Positions 10,931 through 21,169 of a DNA stretch of 37,335 nucleotides are shown piece by piece. The DNA is from Folioceros fuciformis (taxonomy: Eukaryota; Anthocerotophyta; Anthocerotopsida; Anthocerotales): the NCBI GenBank assembly GCA_049999805.1, contig JBNGIO010006013.1, forward strand, positions 1-37,335. The letters are read 5' to 3'. The first letter of the stretch is position 1, and each line of letters starts with the position of its first letter. The position numbers were made by a program, and so were the translations under genes. Under the pieces are notes generated by a model. It ran no database searches, had not been told where the DNA came from, and saw nothing but the letters and a program-made list of their open reading frames with translations.

Positions 10931-13324
10931 TCATGGTCGACCTTTACAACTGCAAAAACCAGCAGCAAATCGATGTACACGGTAGCCATCCTTTACGACA
11001 ATGTCTCTCTTCTCAAGCCTTGACATGATCTCCGTAGAACTGTGACAGTCACTGCACATGCGTAGATTCTTTGTTACCACCAGAGGGGTGCCACTCGGAG
11101 TGTTCAAAAGACCAAACGCCAGGGCTAGCTTCTCAGCATGCCCGCATAGCATATCTTCCTTTCCCTTCTCCGACAGGGGCTTCCACACCAATTTTGTGTG
11201 GGGTACGTGGCCTCCTTCTTCCGTCAGACGTGCATTCGTGCTCTCTACCTTCAGCGCAAGATCATCTCTTCTGTCTCCCACCAAAAATGTATGTACCTGC
11301 GTCTTCACCTCAATGGTAGCCAGTGCAGGTTTCTTACTAGCTCTTGCTTCCATTCTCTGTGCTTCAATCCTCTCCACGTCGGTCCACCTACCTGCATCTG
11401 CATAGGTACTGGCCATGAGCACATAGGCAGACGCTCGCTGGGGGTCCAGTTTAACAAGGCTTTCAAAACACCGAATCGCCCTCTCTATATCCCCGTGACT
11501 TTTGCACGCATTCAGCAAAGACGTCAATCCCACAACATTACGTCGCCCCTCACATGATAAGAGCACGCTCTCCGCCTCATCCAAATGGCCGGCACGTCCT
11601 AGAAGGTCAACCACGCAATTATGATGCTCAGTCGTAGGTTTCAAGCCATGCTGCTCAGCCATGGAATGGAAGTGCTTAAGACCCTCAAGCACCAGCCCCC
11701 CGTGGCTGCATGCTACTAAAAGGGAAGTAAAAGTAGCATTATCAGGCTGAATACCCGCAGCTAACATCTCCTCAAAACAAGCTAGTGCTTTGTGAACTTC
11801 GTCGCAAGTACCATACCCAGATATCAGGGCATTCCATGTCACCACATCTTTAATGCGCAAGCTGTCAAAAACCCGGCGTGCATCTTCCAATGCGCCACAT
11901 TTTGCATACATGTCCACCAGGCAGGTGCCCACCAGTGGCTGGTGTAGCATCCGTCTTTCCACAATCTGCGAGTGCAGCTGCCTGCCTCTCTGTAAGGCAC
12001 CAGTGCTTGCACAAGCCTTCAGAAGGCAAGAAAAGGTAACATGGTTAGCCAAAATCAGGCCCTCCTGTTCCATCTGTTCATACAGTAGAAGTGCCTCCTG
12101 ACCAAGCCCTTGCTGTGTATATCCAGCAATCAAGGCATTCCATGTCACCACATTCTTTGAGGCCAAGCTGTCAAATACCTGGCGTGCAGCGTCCAGTTCG
12201 CCACATTTTGCATAACCACCTATAAGGGCCGTCCATGTCACTACATCCTTCGTAAGCAAGCTGTCAAAGGCCCCGCGTGCATGTTCCAGGTGGCCACATT
12301 TTGCATACATGTCCACCAGACAGTTTCCAACAAACAGGTTGGGAGGAATGCCACTGTGCAATACGTCAACGTGAACTTTCCTCCCAGATTCCAAGTCGCC
12401 TGCAAATGCACAAGCTTGAAGGGCAGCTACAAAGACGTGATTATCTGCCTTCACTCCTGAGCTACACATCTCATGATATAATTGTATGGCCTCCTTCGGT
12501 TTCCCATGTTTAGTATGGGCGGAGATGATGGAGCCCCACATGAAGGCATCCGGGTTGCCTACCCTAGTGAACACGTCCTTCGCCTCTTGTAGCCTACCTC
12601 CACACACATACATGCGCAGGAGATGGTTCCCCAAGTATGCATCCGAATCGTACCCGAGTTTAACAGTGAGGTCATGAACTCTCCGCCCTACAGCCAGATT
12701 CTTCTTGTCTCCACAGAGTTTCAGCACGTTATAAAACAAAGAGTGGGAGATAACGGAGTCTGTCTGCACCAAGGATTCCAGGGCTCCAACGGCCTCCGAA
12801 AGTTTCTTCTGCTGACATAACGTGCTCACAGTTGCAGCCGTTACGACGCCCATTTCCGATCCCATATCCCTGTCAGGTTGATGCATGTCCGGAGAGCTCG
12901 ACTTGCAAGGGCAGACATCATGATCCACCTGCATATCCAAAGCAGCCAGCTGCTCATCCACCCAAGCTGGCTTGAACATGCTGCTTAACCATAGGACCTC
13001 GCCGGACCCCTTGCGCCGAAAGTCAGGCGAACGGGAGCTCTTCTTATCTTGTCTGTTGTCCCACCACATGGTAGGCTCCAGAAAAAATCGCTGCCACAAG
13101 TGCTCCTGCTCCTGACGACCACCATCGCTGGAAAATCTGTCCCCACCCACGCAATTTGTGAGAAGTGGAAGTGCTGGGCTCCTTACACTTGTGAGCCTGG
13201 AGACTTGGCTGTTCGCCGAGGCTTGAACCCCTAAAATCAGGTGAGCAGGAGATCCTCGTACAATCCCTGGACGCACACCAATTTGTTCGGTCCACGACGG
13301 GTCCGGCTGCCAGATTGTGGCCAT
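10931..13324 (-). CDS. PPR protein with DYW:KP deaminase-like domain, candidate U-to-C RNA editing factor
   Basis: A single uninterrupted frame of 797 residues. Residues 75-113 hold a block with WWDN and SPDF resembling the PDF motif of OSB proteins. PLS-type pentatricopeptide repeats run from about residue 195 to 600 (for example CLVDMYAKCGALEDARRVFD), followed by E-like helices to about 660. The terminal domain (about 660-797) has KKPALATIEV where DYW proteins have a PG box, the HAE zinc/catalytic triplet at 729-731 (CGHAEKLALAFG), CSDCH at 757-761, and ends in CKGRP. KP plus GRP defines the DYW:KP class, proposed and in some members shown to drive U-to-C editing in mitochondria or plastids. 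The PPR array binds the RNA target one repeat per base. A presequence is plausible in residues 1-70 but not obvious, and an upstream exon is possible. A broken paralogue lies at 7070-8418. Confidence 0.93.
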   Translation of the reverse strand: MATIWQPDPSWTEQIGVRPGIVRGSPAHLILGVQASANSQVSRLTSVRSPALPLLTNCVGGDRFSSDGGRQEQEHLWQRFFLEPTMWWDNRQDKKSSRSPDFRRKGSGEVLWLSSMFKPAWVDEQLAALDMQVDHDVCPCKSSSPDMHQPDRDMGSEMGVVTAATVSTLCQQKKLSEAVGALESLVQTDSVISHSLFYNVLKLCGDKKNLAVGRRVHDLTVKLGYDSDAYLGNHLLRMYVCGGRLQEAKDVFTRVGNPDAFMWGSIISAHTKHGKPKEAIQLYHEMCSSGVKADNHVFVAALQACAFAGDLESGRKVHVDVLHSGIPPNLFVGNCLVDMYAKCGHLEHARGAFDSLLTKDVVTWTALIGGYAKCGELDAARQVFDSLASKNVVTWNALIAGYTQQGLGQEALLLYEQMEQEGLILANHVTFSCLLKACASTGALQRGRQLHSQIVERRMLHQPLVGTCLVDMYAKCGALEDARRVFDSLRIKDVVTWNALISGYGTCDEVHKALACFEEMLAAGIQPDNATFTSLLVACSHGGLVLEGLKHFHSMAEQHGLKPTTEHHNCVVDLLGRAGHLDEAESVLLSCEGRRNVVGLTSLLNACKSHGDIERAIRCFESLVKLDPQRASAYVLMASTYADAGRWTDVERIEAQRMEARASKKPALATIEVKTQVHTFLVGDRRDDLALKVESTNARLTEEGGHVPHTKLVWKPLSEKGKEDMLCGHAEKLALAFGLLNTPSGTPLVVTKNLRMCSDCHSSTEIMSRLEKRDIVVKDGYRVHRFAAGFCSCKGRP

Positions 13325-13897
13325 CGTTCAGGGCCCGCCGGCGGAGGATGAGGCGCACGACAAACCATGGCAGGACGCCTAGGTATTGCGCATGACCGCA
13401 CTACCTTTGAACGGCAGGCAGTGAAGTGACGAGTTGACACGCGGTCTACCATGGCTGCCAAAGAGATTCTCATGCCTTCGGACCAAGTATTAAGCAAATA
13501 ATAGACATCATGCCCCTGGCCAATCTTAGCCGCTCTTCCCCCTGAGTTTGCGGTGGTGCTCTGCTTTATCCCTTCCTGATGGCATTCCGCTGTCAAGATG
13601 CTCTGCACTCACGTCTGATGCTCTCAGACATTGCGCACGGAACGACATTGCGATTCAAAATGGTCATCTCGTGCTCGCGAGCCTCTGTCCATTTGCGGTT
13701 TCCCCACGCCAGGGCGTCGGGCGGTCCTTGCCACAAGATGTCATTTTAACCGAGCTTTGTTTCCGTCCTCGGGACAGCCTAGCTTTGATACTCTCGGTCC
13801 AGTACCGAGCGGGGACCGCGCCTTTTTTTCCACTCCCTTCATTATATACAATAAATATTAAAAATGATTAAAACCAATAATATAAATATATAAATTT
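13325..13897. other. 5' flank of the PPR gene, no separate gene seen
   Basis: This stretch lies immediately upstream of the minus-strand PPR gene and should contain its promoter and 5' leader. A minus-strand frame (13608-13237) overlaps the PPR start but encodes Arg/Pro-rich sequence with no family resemblance. From about 13840 the base composition switches abruptly to AT-rich, which may be a transposon or segment boundary. Confidence 0.4.
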
Positions 13898-14030
13898 AAA
13901 TGTCTGGTATATTCTACTATGGAGACTACTTTTTCGTGGCTTTAACAATACCATTCCATTTATATAAATGTCTGATATATTCTACTGTAGAGATCGCTTT
14001 TTCCTGGCTTTAACAATACCATTCCATTTA
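13898..14030. repeat. 68-bp direct tandem duplication
   Basis: Copies at 13898-13965 and 13966-14030 both begin AAATGTCTG and end with AACAATACCATTCCATTTA, with about six substitutions between them. They lie in AT-rich non-coding DNA. Confidence 0.85.
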
Positions 14031-14466
14031 ATGCCTATTTTGAACCGTTGGAATCGTCGGTCCCCAGGAAAAATGGGGACAGAAGCTTAGGACCGAACTT
14101 TTTACTAGCCTCAGTCCCCAATTTTTTTTAACATATGACAGGATCGGGACCAAGCTCGGGACATGGTCAAAATGACACCCAAGGACTGCTTAGCTTTATT
14201 GAGGACGTTCTTATCTGACAGAATAAATAGTCCTATATTTTATTTAAAGACATATGAGAGATCCATCTACCTAAAACTTAGGAGACAAATCCCGGAGCTC
14301 CGGGCCGAAGCCTTCAACGAGACCCATAAAGCTCAACACTGCAGAAAACCGAAAAACCTATGGTGGATTTGATGATAGATATAGCTAACAAAAAGAAATC
14401 CTATTTTAACTTTTTCATTAGCATTAGGAACCCAAACCTTTAATATCTAGGAGGAGCATGGTTTAT
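14031..14466. other. AT-rich spacer up to the copia insertion site, no gene seen
   Basis: Stop-rich in most frames. One 69-codon frame (14163-14372) looks random. No transposon ends recognised. It ends at the 5-bp target-site duplication of the copia element. Confidence 0.4.
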
Positions 14467-14471
14467 GAATG

Positions 14472-14637
14472 TGACACGATTAGGATCGACTAAATTCTAT
14501 TGTGCTTGTGAACACGATATGTGTCACAGCCGCGCGAAGCGGGTACAACCGTAATACCTGTTTAGGCATTAGGCATATTAAGTCTTTAACTAACCTAAAT
14601 ACTGGACCCTAAATATATAATTATTTATATTGTTTCA
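14472..14637 (-). repeat. 3' LTR of the copia element (166 bp)
   Basis: On the plus strand it begins TGACACGATTAGG and ends ATATTGTTTCA, so it has the TG...CA termini of LTRs. It is preceded by GAATG, matching the sequence that follows the other LTR. Just inside, at 14638-14646, the minus strand reads GAGTGGGAG, a plausible polypurine tract for plus-strand priming. Confidence 0.96.
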
Positions 14638-15124
14638 CTCCCACTCAGGAGTTAGGTTAGGTCTAGCTGTATAGCTTGATAATTATTCCTATATAAACTA
14701 AATAGACGCCCTAAGAAACTTCAACTAGTCATAGAAACGCCTAAAGAAACTTGTCGCCAGAGGAAAAGCTATCCAAAAACACTCATCTCCTTCCCTTTGT
14801 GGCCAGGCCACAGCCGTGAATGGCTGATCCGCGCGAGCCTGCCTGCCGGGCATGGCCGCGACCTAGCTGGTGTTGATCGCTGCACGAAGGCGCCGCCGCC
14901 CGTTGATGGTGATGCCCGCGCCTGCGCCGTTGCTTGGTGATGCACTCTCAGTTCCCTCCTTCATCTTCACGTCGCCGCCGGCTACTGCTGCTGGAGGCGC
15001 CCAATCCAGCTGTTGTTGGATCATTAGAGCTAGACGCTACCGCGCCAGCTAAGCGTGAGCTTGAGGCGCTTGCGCTGGCTGCTGAAGTGATCACGCTGCC
15101 TGCTCCACCTGTTGAATCCAGAGA

Positions 15125-18100
15125 CTAGAACGTGTTCCCTAATGCTAATTGGAGCCCCATTCCGTGCGCATGCTGCAGGTGCTTTGCCTTGCTCAATGCT
15201 TTTGTGAGGACGTCCGCCGTCATCAGGTTCGTTGGACAGTACACCACCTGCACCAGTCTGTTTGCCACCTGCTCCCTAATAAAATGATGCTGCACCTCCA
15301 GGTGTTTGGTTCTAGCATAGAAGCGCGGGTTCTCTGAGAGTGCTATGGCACTTTGGTTGTCGCAACTCAAGCGCATTGACAGCTGCTGTGGAGAATCGAG
15401 CTCAGCCAAAGCTCCGACTGCCCAGACTGCCTCCTTGCAAGCCTCTGTCAAGGATTTGTACTCTGCCTCAGTTAAGGACAGAGCCACTGTTGGCTGGCAC
15501 TTGCTGCTCCAGGAGATGGCACCTCCGGCCAGAAGAAACACAAAACTTGAGATGCTACGGCAACTGTCCTGGTCCCTGGCCCAATCAGCATCGCTGAAGG
15601 CCGTGAGAGTAAGTGCCCCAGCGGAACCTCCTTCGTAGAGCAGTCCCCAATCCTCCGTTGCCTTGATGTATCTGAATAGCCGCCTCATTGCTTGCCAGTG
15701 AGCCATTGCTGGATTCGCGAGAAACTGTGAGAGCATGCCCACGGCAAATGCAAGATCTAGACGGCTTTCCAACATCAGGTACATGACGCTCCCACTGAGT
15801 GAAGCATATGGGAACTCTGCCATCAGGCGCGCCTCTTCAGCTGTCAACTCCGGCTCTCCAACTTGTGCTCTATATTTCACATTCTGTTCACGTGGTGTAG
15901 AGATAGGTTTGCAGCTCTGCATCTGGAACCTTGCCAGGATTTGACGAATATACTTTGCCTGATGCAAAAAGATCCTTCGTCTTCGTCTGTCACGACTGAT
16001 CTGCATGCCTAGACAGAATGCCAGAGGGCCTGCATCTGTCATTTTGAACTCTGATCTCAATTGACGTTTCAGCTCCTCTATCATTGCTACAGTGTTTGAC
16101 ATTATTATTATGTCATCGACATAAATGGCTAGAGCTAAAAAATTCCTTCTTCTTGCCCTTCATCGTGTAAACGTTAGAGTCAGCATGCGTAGGGGTGTAG
16201 CCATGTGATAGGAGGAAGTGGTGAATCCTAGAGAACCATGCTCGAGGACTTTGTTTCAGTCCGTATAGGGTCTTCCTCAGCTTGCAGACTTTCTGGTGAG
16301 TGCCCTCTTCTGCTGTCAGGCCAGGAGGACACTCCATGAAGATTTCCTCATTTAGCTCTCCATATAAAAATGCTGTAGTTACATCTAGCTATTCCAGTTC
16401 GTAGTCATGAATGGTGGATAGGGCCAAGAACAGTCTTAGAGTGCTCATTTTGACGACTGGACTGAAGGTGTCTGTATAGTCAACTCCTTGAACCTGAGAG
16501 TAGCCTTTTGCTACTACACGACCCTTATATCTAGCTATGCTGCCATCAGCATTCAACTTTATTTTAAATACCCATTTACTCCCAACAGCCTTCCTACCTA
16601 GAGGAAGTTCAGCTAGCTGCCAGGTTTGGTTCTCCTTAAGTGATGCTAGTTCGGATGCAATAGCTTGCTTCCAATGCTTTGCATCCGGGCATGATAGAGC
16701 CTCCTCATAGGTTTGAGGTTCAAACAACTCTGTAGCAGCTGCTAGACAGTATGTTAGATTTGACTTGGAATGTTTTACATCCTTGGGGTGCCTCCAGTCA
16801 TGGACCTTGTATAGGTCTATCTCGCCTGCGGTTGTACGAACATGGTGCTCCCTTGGTGGAACTGGAACACTAGCAGGCTTCTTCTTACGCTGCTGTGTGC
16901 CCGAGGTGGGCACATGCTGATAATTGGAAGGGGTAGTGAACAGCTCCCCAGGTGAGACCACTCCTTCTATGTCAAAGTCACCAAACACAATTGACTCAGT
17001 TTGCTCGCTGCTGACTGGCCGTGTTGGCTGTTGTATTGCTGGAGTTGCAGGTGCTTGCTGAGGGATCGGTGCTGCAACTGGTGCCCCAGCTTGTGGTGCA
17101 GGCACTGCAGTTGTAGGGCCTGCAGGCTTGAACAGTCCTTCTTCCATTTCATCATCTGACTTGGAAATCAAATCAAATGTAGCTGCTCCCACTGAGTCAT
17201 GTGACTCAACACCTTCTAAAAATATGACATCCCTGGAATGTGTAACAACCCTGGTACGTCGGTCGATTACTTTGTACCCTTTGATGCCATTCGTAAATCC
17301 GATGAATATGCAGGAGATTGATTTGGGCTCAAACTTCTTCCTAAGGGTCTTGTGAATGTGGACGTACACAGGTGACCCGAAAACCCGCATGTGTGAGACA
17401 TCAGGCTTGGTTCCTGTCCAAACCTCGTATGGAGTCTTGCCCTCTACAGTTGAGTGCTCAATGCGGTTCTGTATGTATGTGGCATACGCCACTGCTTCCA
17501 CCCAATAGCTTTTTGGTAAGTTTGCATATGCTAACATGCTAGATGCTGAGGTTTCCAATGCTTTGTTCTTATTTTTTGTGACTCCATTTTGCTGAGGAGT
17601 CCTAGCGTTGGTAAGCTGTCTAGCTATGCCATGCTGGCTGCAGAATGCTTGGAATTGACCTGAACTGTACTCGCATCCGTTATCCGTACGCAGGGCCTTC
17701 AAGGTCTGACCAGTCTGCTTCTCTGCCCAAGCCTTGTATTCAGTGAAGCATTCTAGGGTTGAGGACTTGAGCCTCATGTAGTATACCACAGTGAATCGAG
17801 AAAAGTCATCAATAAAGGTGATGTAATAGGCCTTGCCTCCTAGCGAAATAGGTAGAGGCCCACAAAGATCACTGTGTACCAGCTCGAGCACCCTGGTTGC
17901 TCTCTCAGCTGGTTCAGATGGGAAAGATGCACGGTGGTGCTTCCCAATCACGCACGCTTCACATACTCCGAAGTCAGACAAGATGTCTAACTGTAATCCA
18001 CGCACCAGGTTATTTTTATGCATTCTTACAAGTTTCTGGAAGTTGAGGTGTCCCAGTCTTAAATGCCACAAGTATGTTAGCGAGGGCTTAACCAAATGAG

Positions 18101-19445
18101 CTGATGATGTGGTAGAGTTTGCCTGGTCCTTCTTCACATCAAGGTGGTAAAGATCATCAGCCCATAGTCCTCCAGTGGCCATTAGCTTTCCCTCGGCAGT
18201 CTCCACAACACATTTGCGACCACCAAAACAGATGAAACAACCAGATTCATCGATTTTGCTCGCAGACACAAGATTCTTCGCCAGGCCTGGTACGTACAAG
18301 ACTTCAGGAATTTCCAGATGCTGATCTGGATCAAGATCCAGCTGAATGGTACCTTGTCCTTCGATTTTGTGAGTTGTATCATCTCCTAAGCATACGTATA
18401 TGTCCCCTTGAATTGGCTGCAGATTAGTGAAGTAGGAGTGATGGGGGCTCATGTGTTGGGAGGCCCCGGAATCTATATACCATGCATGTTCAGCCTTCAA
18501 TGCATAGCAGGTGACCACTAGTGCTGAAACACCCTTGTCATGTGCAGCTTCTTGTGATTCATGCTGGACACATGCTGTAAATGCCTTGGAGTACTTCTTC
18601 ATCGTTGCAGCCAGGTTGCCTCCTATGTGGCTGCTTCCTGACTCGTTCGCCAATCTTTTTCTGCAGACCTCCCATGTGCGGTTTGGGATTCCAAAGTAGC
18701 CACATGGTGGCTTAGCTCTGGCTGAATTTAATGAGGTTGGCCGAGTTGGGAAGCCTCGGCCACGGCCTCTCCCTCTAAAAGTTGGCTTGCCTCTGCCTCT
18801 GCCTCTTGCTGTACCAAATTTGTTGGTGAAGAGGGCTTTGTCCCTTGCATCTATGGAAGATGTGGCCATCTTCCTACGATTCTCCTCGGTAAGCATCATG
18901 GAGATTACACGGTTAACCGTGATAGAAGCTACGTTTTGAAGGGACTGGACAACATTTGTCCAACTTTTGGGCAACTGAGACAAGAGAATGACTGCCATCA
19001 CCTCCTCGTCAAGTTTAAAACCAAGTGCTGTGAACTTGGTCTACCAGCTTTTCCAAGTAAGTACAAATTCTGCAACATTATCCATTTCCGCCATCCTTAA
19101 TCCCACAAAAGATTTTAGAATGTGGGTTTTGAGCATAAGATCAACTGCATCATAGAGTTCTAACAGTTGCTTCCACAGTGCTGCTGCAGATGTTATAGAG
19201 CCCATCAAAGTGGCGATGTGAGAGCTCTTGACGCTCATGGTGAGCAAAGTTCTGGCTTGCTGATTAGCAGCCTTCCAGTCTGCAATTTCATCGGTCGACG
19301 CTGTGGCTGGCGGTTCAGGTTTAACAACTTCTGCTCCTACATACTCCCCAAGGTTCCTAGATTTTAATAATTCTTCCATTCTGAATTTCCATTGACTGAA
19401 GTTCTGACCATCAAACTTGTCCTCTTTGGCCAGGGCGACAGGTGC
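15125..19445 (-). pseudogene. copia gag-pol polyprotein with two in-frame stops and a frameshift
   Basis: A gag N-terminal part (from about 19445; first clear Met at 19379) ends at a TAG at 19041-19043. The same frame continues to 16389 and then to 16113 past a second TAG. A frame change near 16135 leads into the last 325 codons (16102-15125). Landmarks are a zinc knuckle with correct CX2CX4HX4C spacing but Phe and Arg at the second and third ligand positions (about 18700-18660), protease DSGAS (about 18473), integrase HHCC and two catalytic Asp, and RT segments KWVFKIK and YGLKQSPRAW. The YVDD motif lies next to the frame change, and RNase H with DWARD and SLTEAEYKS follows. At 17574-17576 the third catalytic residue is Lys, where D-D-35-E requires Glu. 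At least five lesions make it inactive. Confidence 0.93.
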
Positions 19446-19484
19446 TCAGGGCTATTGGCCTGCCATTGACCTGACTAGGGTGAT

Positions 19485-20327
19485 TTAAGGAAGTGGTTGG
19501 AACCTGACTTTGCAGTAAGGGGAAACTGAAGGTGAACACCCTACTTCTAGCCACAACTCTATGCTAACATTTTCTGAGAAGCAAAATTCTGAGTGTGGTT
19601 GATGTAGGATATGAGCCGTACAGGAGTTTAGATAGCAAGAGCATGGGCAGATAGGTTGTTGTAGGAACAGCGATTCTAACGACTCAAAGACTAAGGCTTG
19701 AATGCTGTTTGGATTTGTAGGTAAATTTATGATGAAGGTTGAGGAGGTAGACATAGCTACTTAAAGGTAAATATCTGAGATATCTACTAGACTCCAATCA
19801 TACTCTTCTGTAGGATGGACGCCCTGAACCATATTTGTCGCCATTAGTTCCAGAATGATGCACAGCCTGATCTAAACTTGTTTCCATCTATTTCCAGGTG
19901 CAAGCGATTCTTGGTAGTTCCTCTCACACCGGCGCTCATACTCTGTGATGCTCGCCAGCCTTAGCGCACGTCTGGCCAGGCGCTCTCTTTTCTACAAGCC
20001 AGGCATGATGCACCAAAGGTTGCACTACATTGCTCCTGGAGTGCATTTGTGTGCAGGTTTTAGTGTTCCATACTTGGCTGATCTGCAAAAGAGAGGTCAG
20101 CCTGGTCGCTGCGCTCCAAGAAGAAAGATAAAATATGACGTTGCTTTCAATCCTAGTGTCTGGGAGAGCAGTTTGCACAAAGCATCTCCCAAAACTGCTC
20201 CCGGACCGCTACTGGCGCGCCTCCTGACCAAAAATCGTTGATCAAGAACACAACTTCTCCATACTCCGTGAAAGAATATAGATCTTGTGCGTGCGGCGCG
20301 ACTGCAGGCAGGTCACGTCACCGTGAA
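19485..20327 (-). other. 5' leader of the copia element
   Basis: The sequence between the primer-binding site and recognisable gag. It holds a short minus-strand frame (19754-19485, 89 codons) with no similarity I recognise. It should hold the packaging signal and untranslated leader. No foreign gene fragment was recognised inside it. Confidence 0.5.
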
Positions 20328-20343
20328 CATGGCTCTGACACCA
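20328..20343 (-). promoter_or_regulatory. Primer-binding site of the copia element
   Basis: Immediately inside the 5' LTR the minus strand reads TGGTGTCAGAGCCATG. It is one base different from the TGGTATCAGAGC commonly seen in plant copia elements, which pairs with the 3' end of initiator methionine tRNA. Position and sequence both fit. Confidence 0.9.
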
Positions 20344-20509
20344 TGACACGATTAGGATCGATTGAATTCTATTGTGCTTGTGAACACGATATGTGTCACA
20401 GCCGCGTGAAGCGGGTACAACCGTAATACCTATTTAGGCATGAGGCATATTAAGTCTTTAACTAACCTAAATACTGGACCCTAAATATATAATTATTTAT
20501 ATTGTTTCA
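20344..20509 (-). repeat. 5' LTR of the copia element (166 bp)
   Basis: The same 166-bp unit as at 14472-14637, with five substitutions, four of them transitions. On the minus strand it starts TGAAACAATATAAATAATTA, so a TATA-like ATATAAATAA lies near its 5' end and could act as promoter. It is followed on the plus strand by GAATG, the target-site duplication. Confidence 0.96.
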
Positions 20510-20514
20510 GAATG

Positions 20515-20816
20515 TTGGGTTTCTCATGTAATTAATTTTTAATGTATACCTTTTTCCTCAAGTATACCAATTATATGTCGTAGTAAAAAAATGACCAAAA
20601 AAAACCATAAAAGATAATTTAGAGACAGATAAGAGAGGGAAAAAAAAAACTCAACGTGCAATGACTTGGGGCCTATCAAGAAGCCATTAGGTCTTGGGTC
20701 TAGCCTGCTCCAAGGACTGGGTGGTTTAACCTTGGATTATAAAATTAAGCAAGAGATTATGAATTGACTTGGTTTAAGATGATGTGAGTAAGGTTTCAAG
20801 CCTTCTTTAATTTCTT
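20515..20816. other. Spacer, no gene seen
   Basis: AT-rich flank of the copia insertion with A-runs at about 20587-20606 and 20640-20650. No coding or structural feature recognised. Confidence 0.4.
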
Positions 20817-20979
20817 CAATCGCTTAACTAAGATTACAAGGCTGGAAAACAACACAACTCTTACATGTTTTCAATCACTCACCTAAGATCACAAGGCCAG
20901 AAAACAACACAACTTCAACATTTTTTCAATCACTCAACTAAGATTACAAGGTTGGAAAACAACACAAGTGTTACAAGCC
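20817..20979. repeat. 54/55-bp tandem repeat, three copies
   Basis: Three units start at 20817, 20871 and 20926. Each begins TCAATC(A/G)CT and contains a TAAGAT(T/C)ACAAGG core followed by GAAAACAACACAA. They diverge at several positions, so this is an older array than the perfect repeat at 10465. Confidence 0.88.
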
Positions 20980-21169
20980 TCAGGATTAATGACGTGTGGC
21001 AAGATAGAGCAATATACATGCTATGGATAGGCAAGATAGATGTTGTAAGAGCAAGACCCTAAACTCTAAGGACAAGCTTGTGTGGGTGCAACATTGTTTG
21101 TTTTGAAATGTGTCCACACATGAAATTCTACGAAGGCATCAAACAATTGTCATGGCTAAGTGCTGCCCA

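Larger units (their letters stand above)
14472..20509 (-). mobile_element. Complete Ty1/copia LTR retrotransposon, coding capacity broken
   Basis: A 6038-bp element with 166-bp LTRs at both ends, flanked by the 5-bp direct repeat GAATG (14467-14471 and 20510-20514). It is oriented minus. The primer-binding site follows the 5' LTR and a purine tract precedes the 3' LTR. Domain order on the minus strand is gag, protease, integrase, reverse transcriptase, RNase H, which is diagnostic of copia. The LTRs differ at five of 166 positions, so insertion is fairly recent. Coding is broken by in-frame TAG codons at 19041-19043 and 16389-16391 and a frame change near 16135. The integrase catalytic Glu is also replaced. 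It could be mobilised only by proteins from another copy. Confidence 0.97.

Noticed and set aside
13200-13240. A possible tRNA gene suggested by a GTTCGCCGAGG / GCTTGAACCCC stretch
   Set aside because: No acceptor stem or anticodon arm could be built around it, and it lies inside the PPR coding frame.
13237-13608. A second gene overlapping the PPR start
   Set aside because: Arg/Pro-rich frame-shifted reading of the PPR 5' region, with no similarity and no conserved counterpart in the paralogue.
15125-16102. The long minus-strand frame as a separate host gene
   Set aside because: It is the reverse transcriptase end and RNase H of the copia polyprotein, separated from the rest by a frame change.
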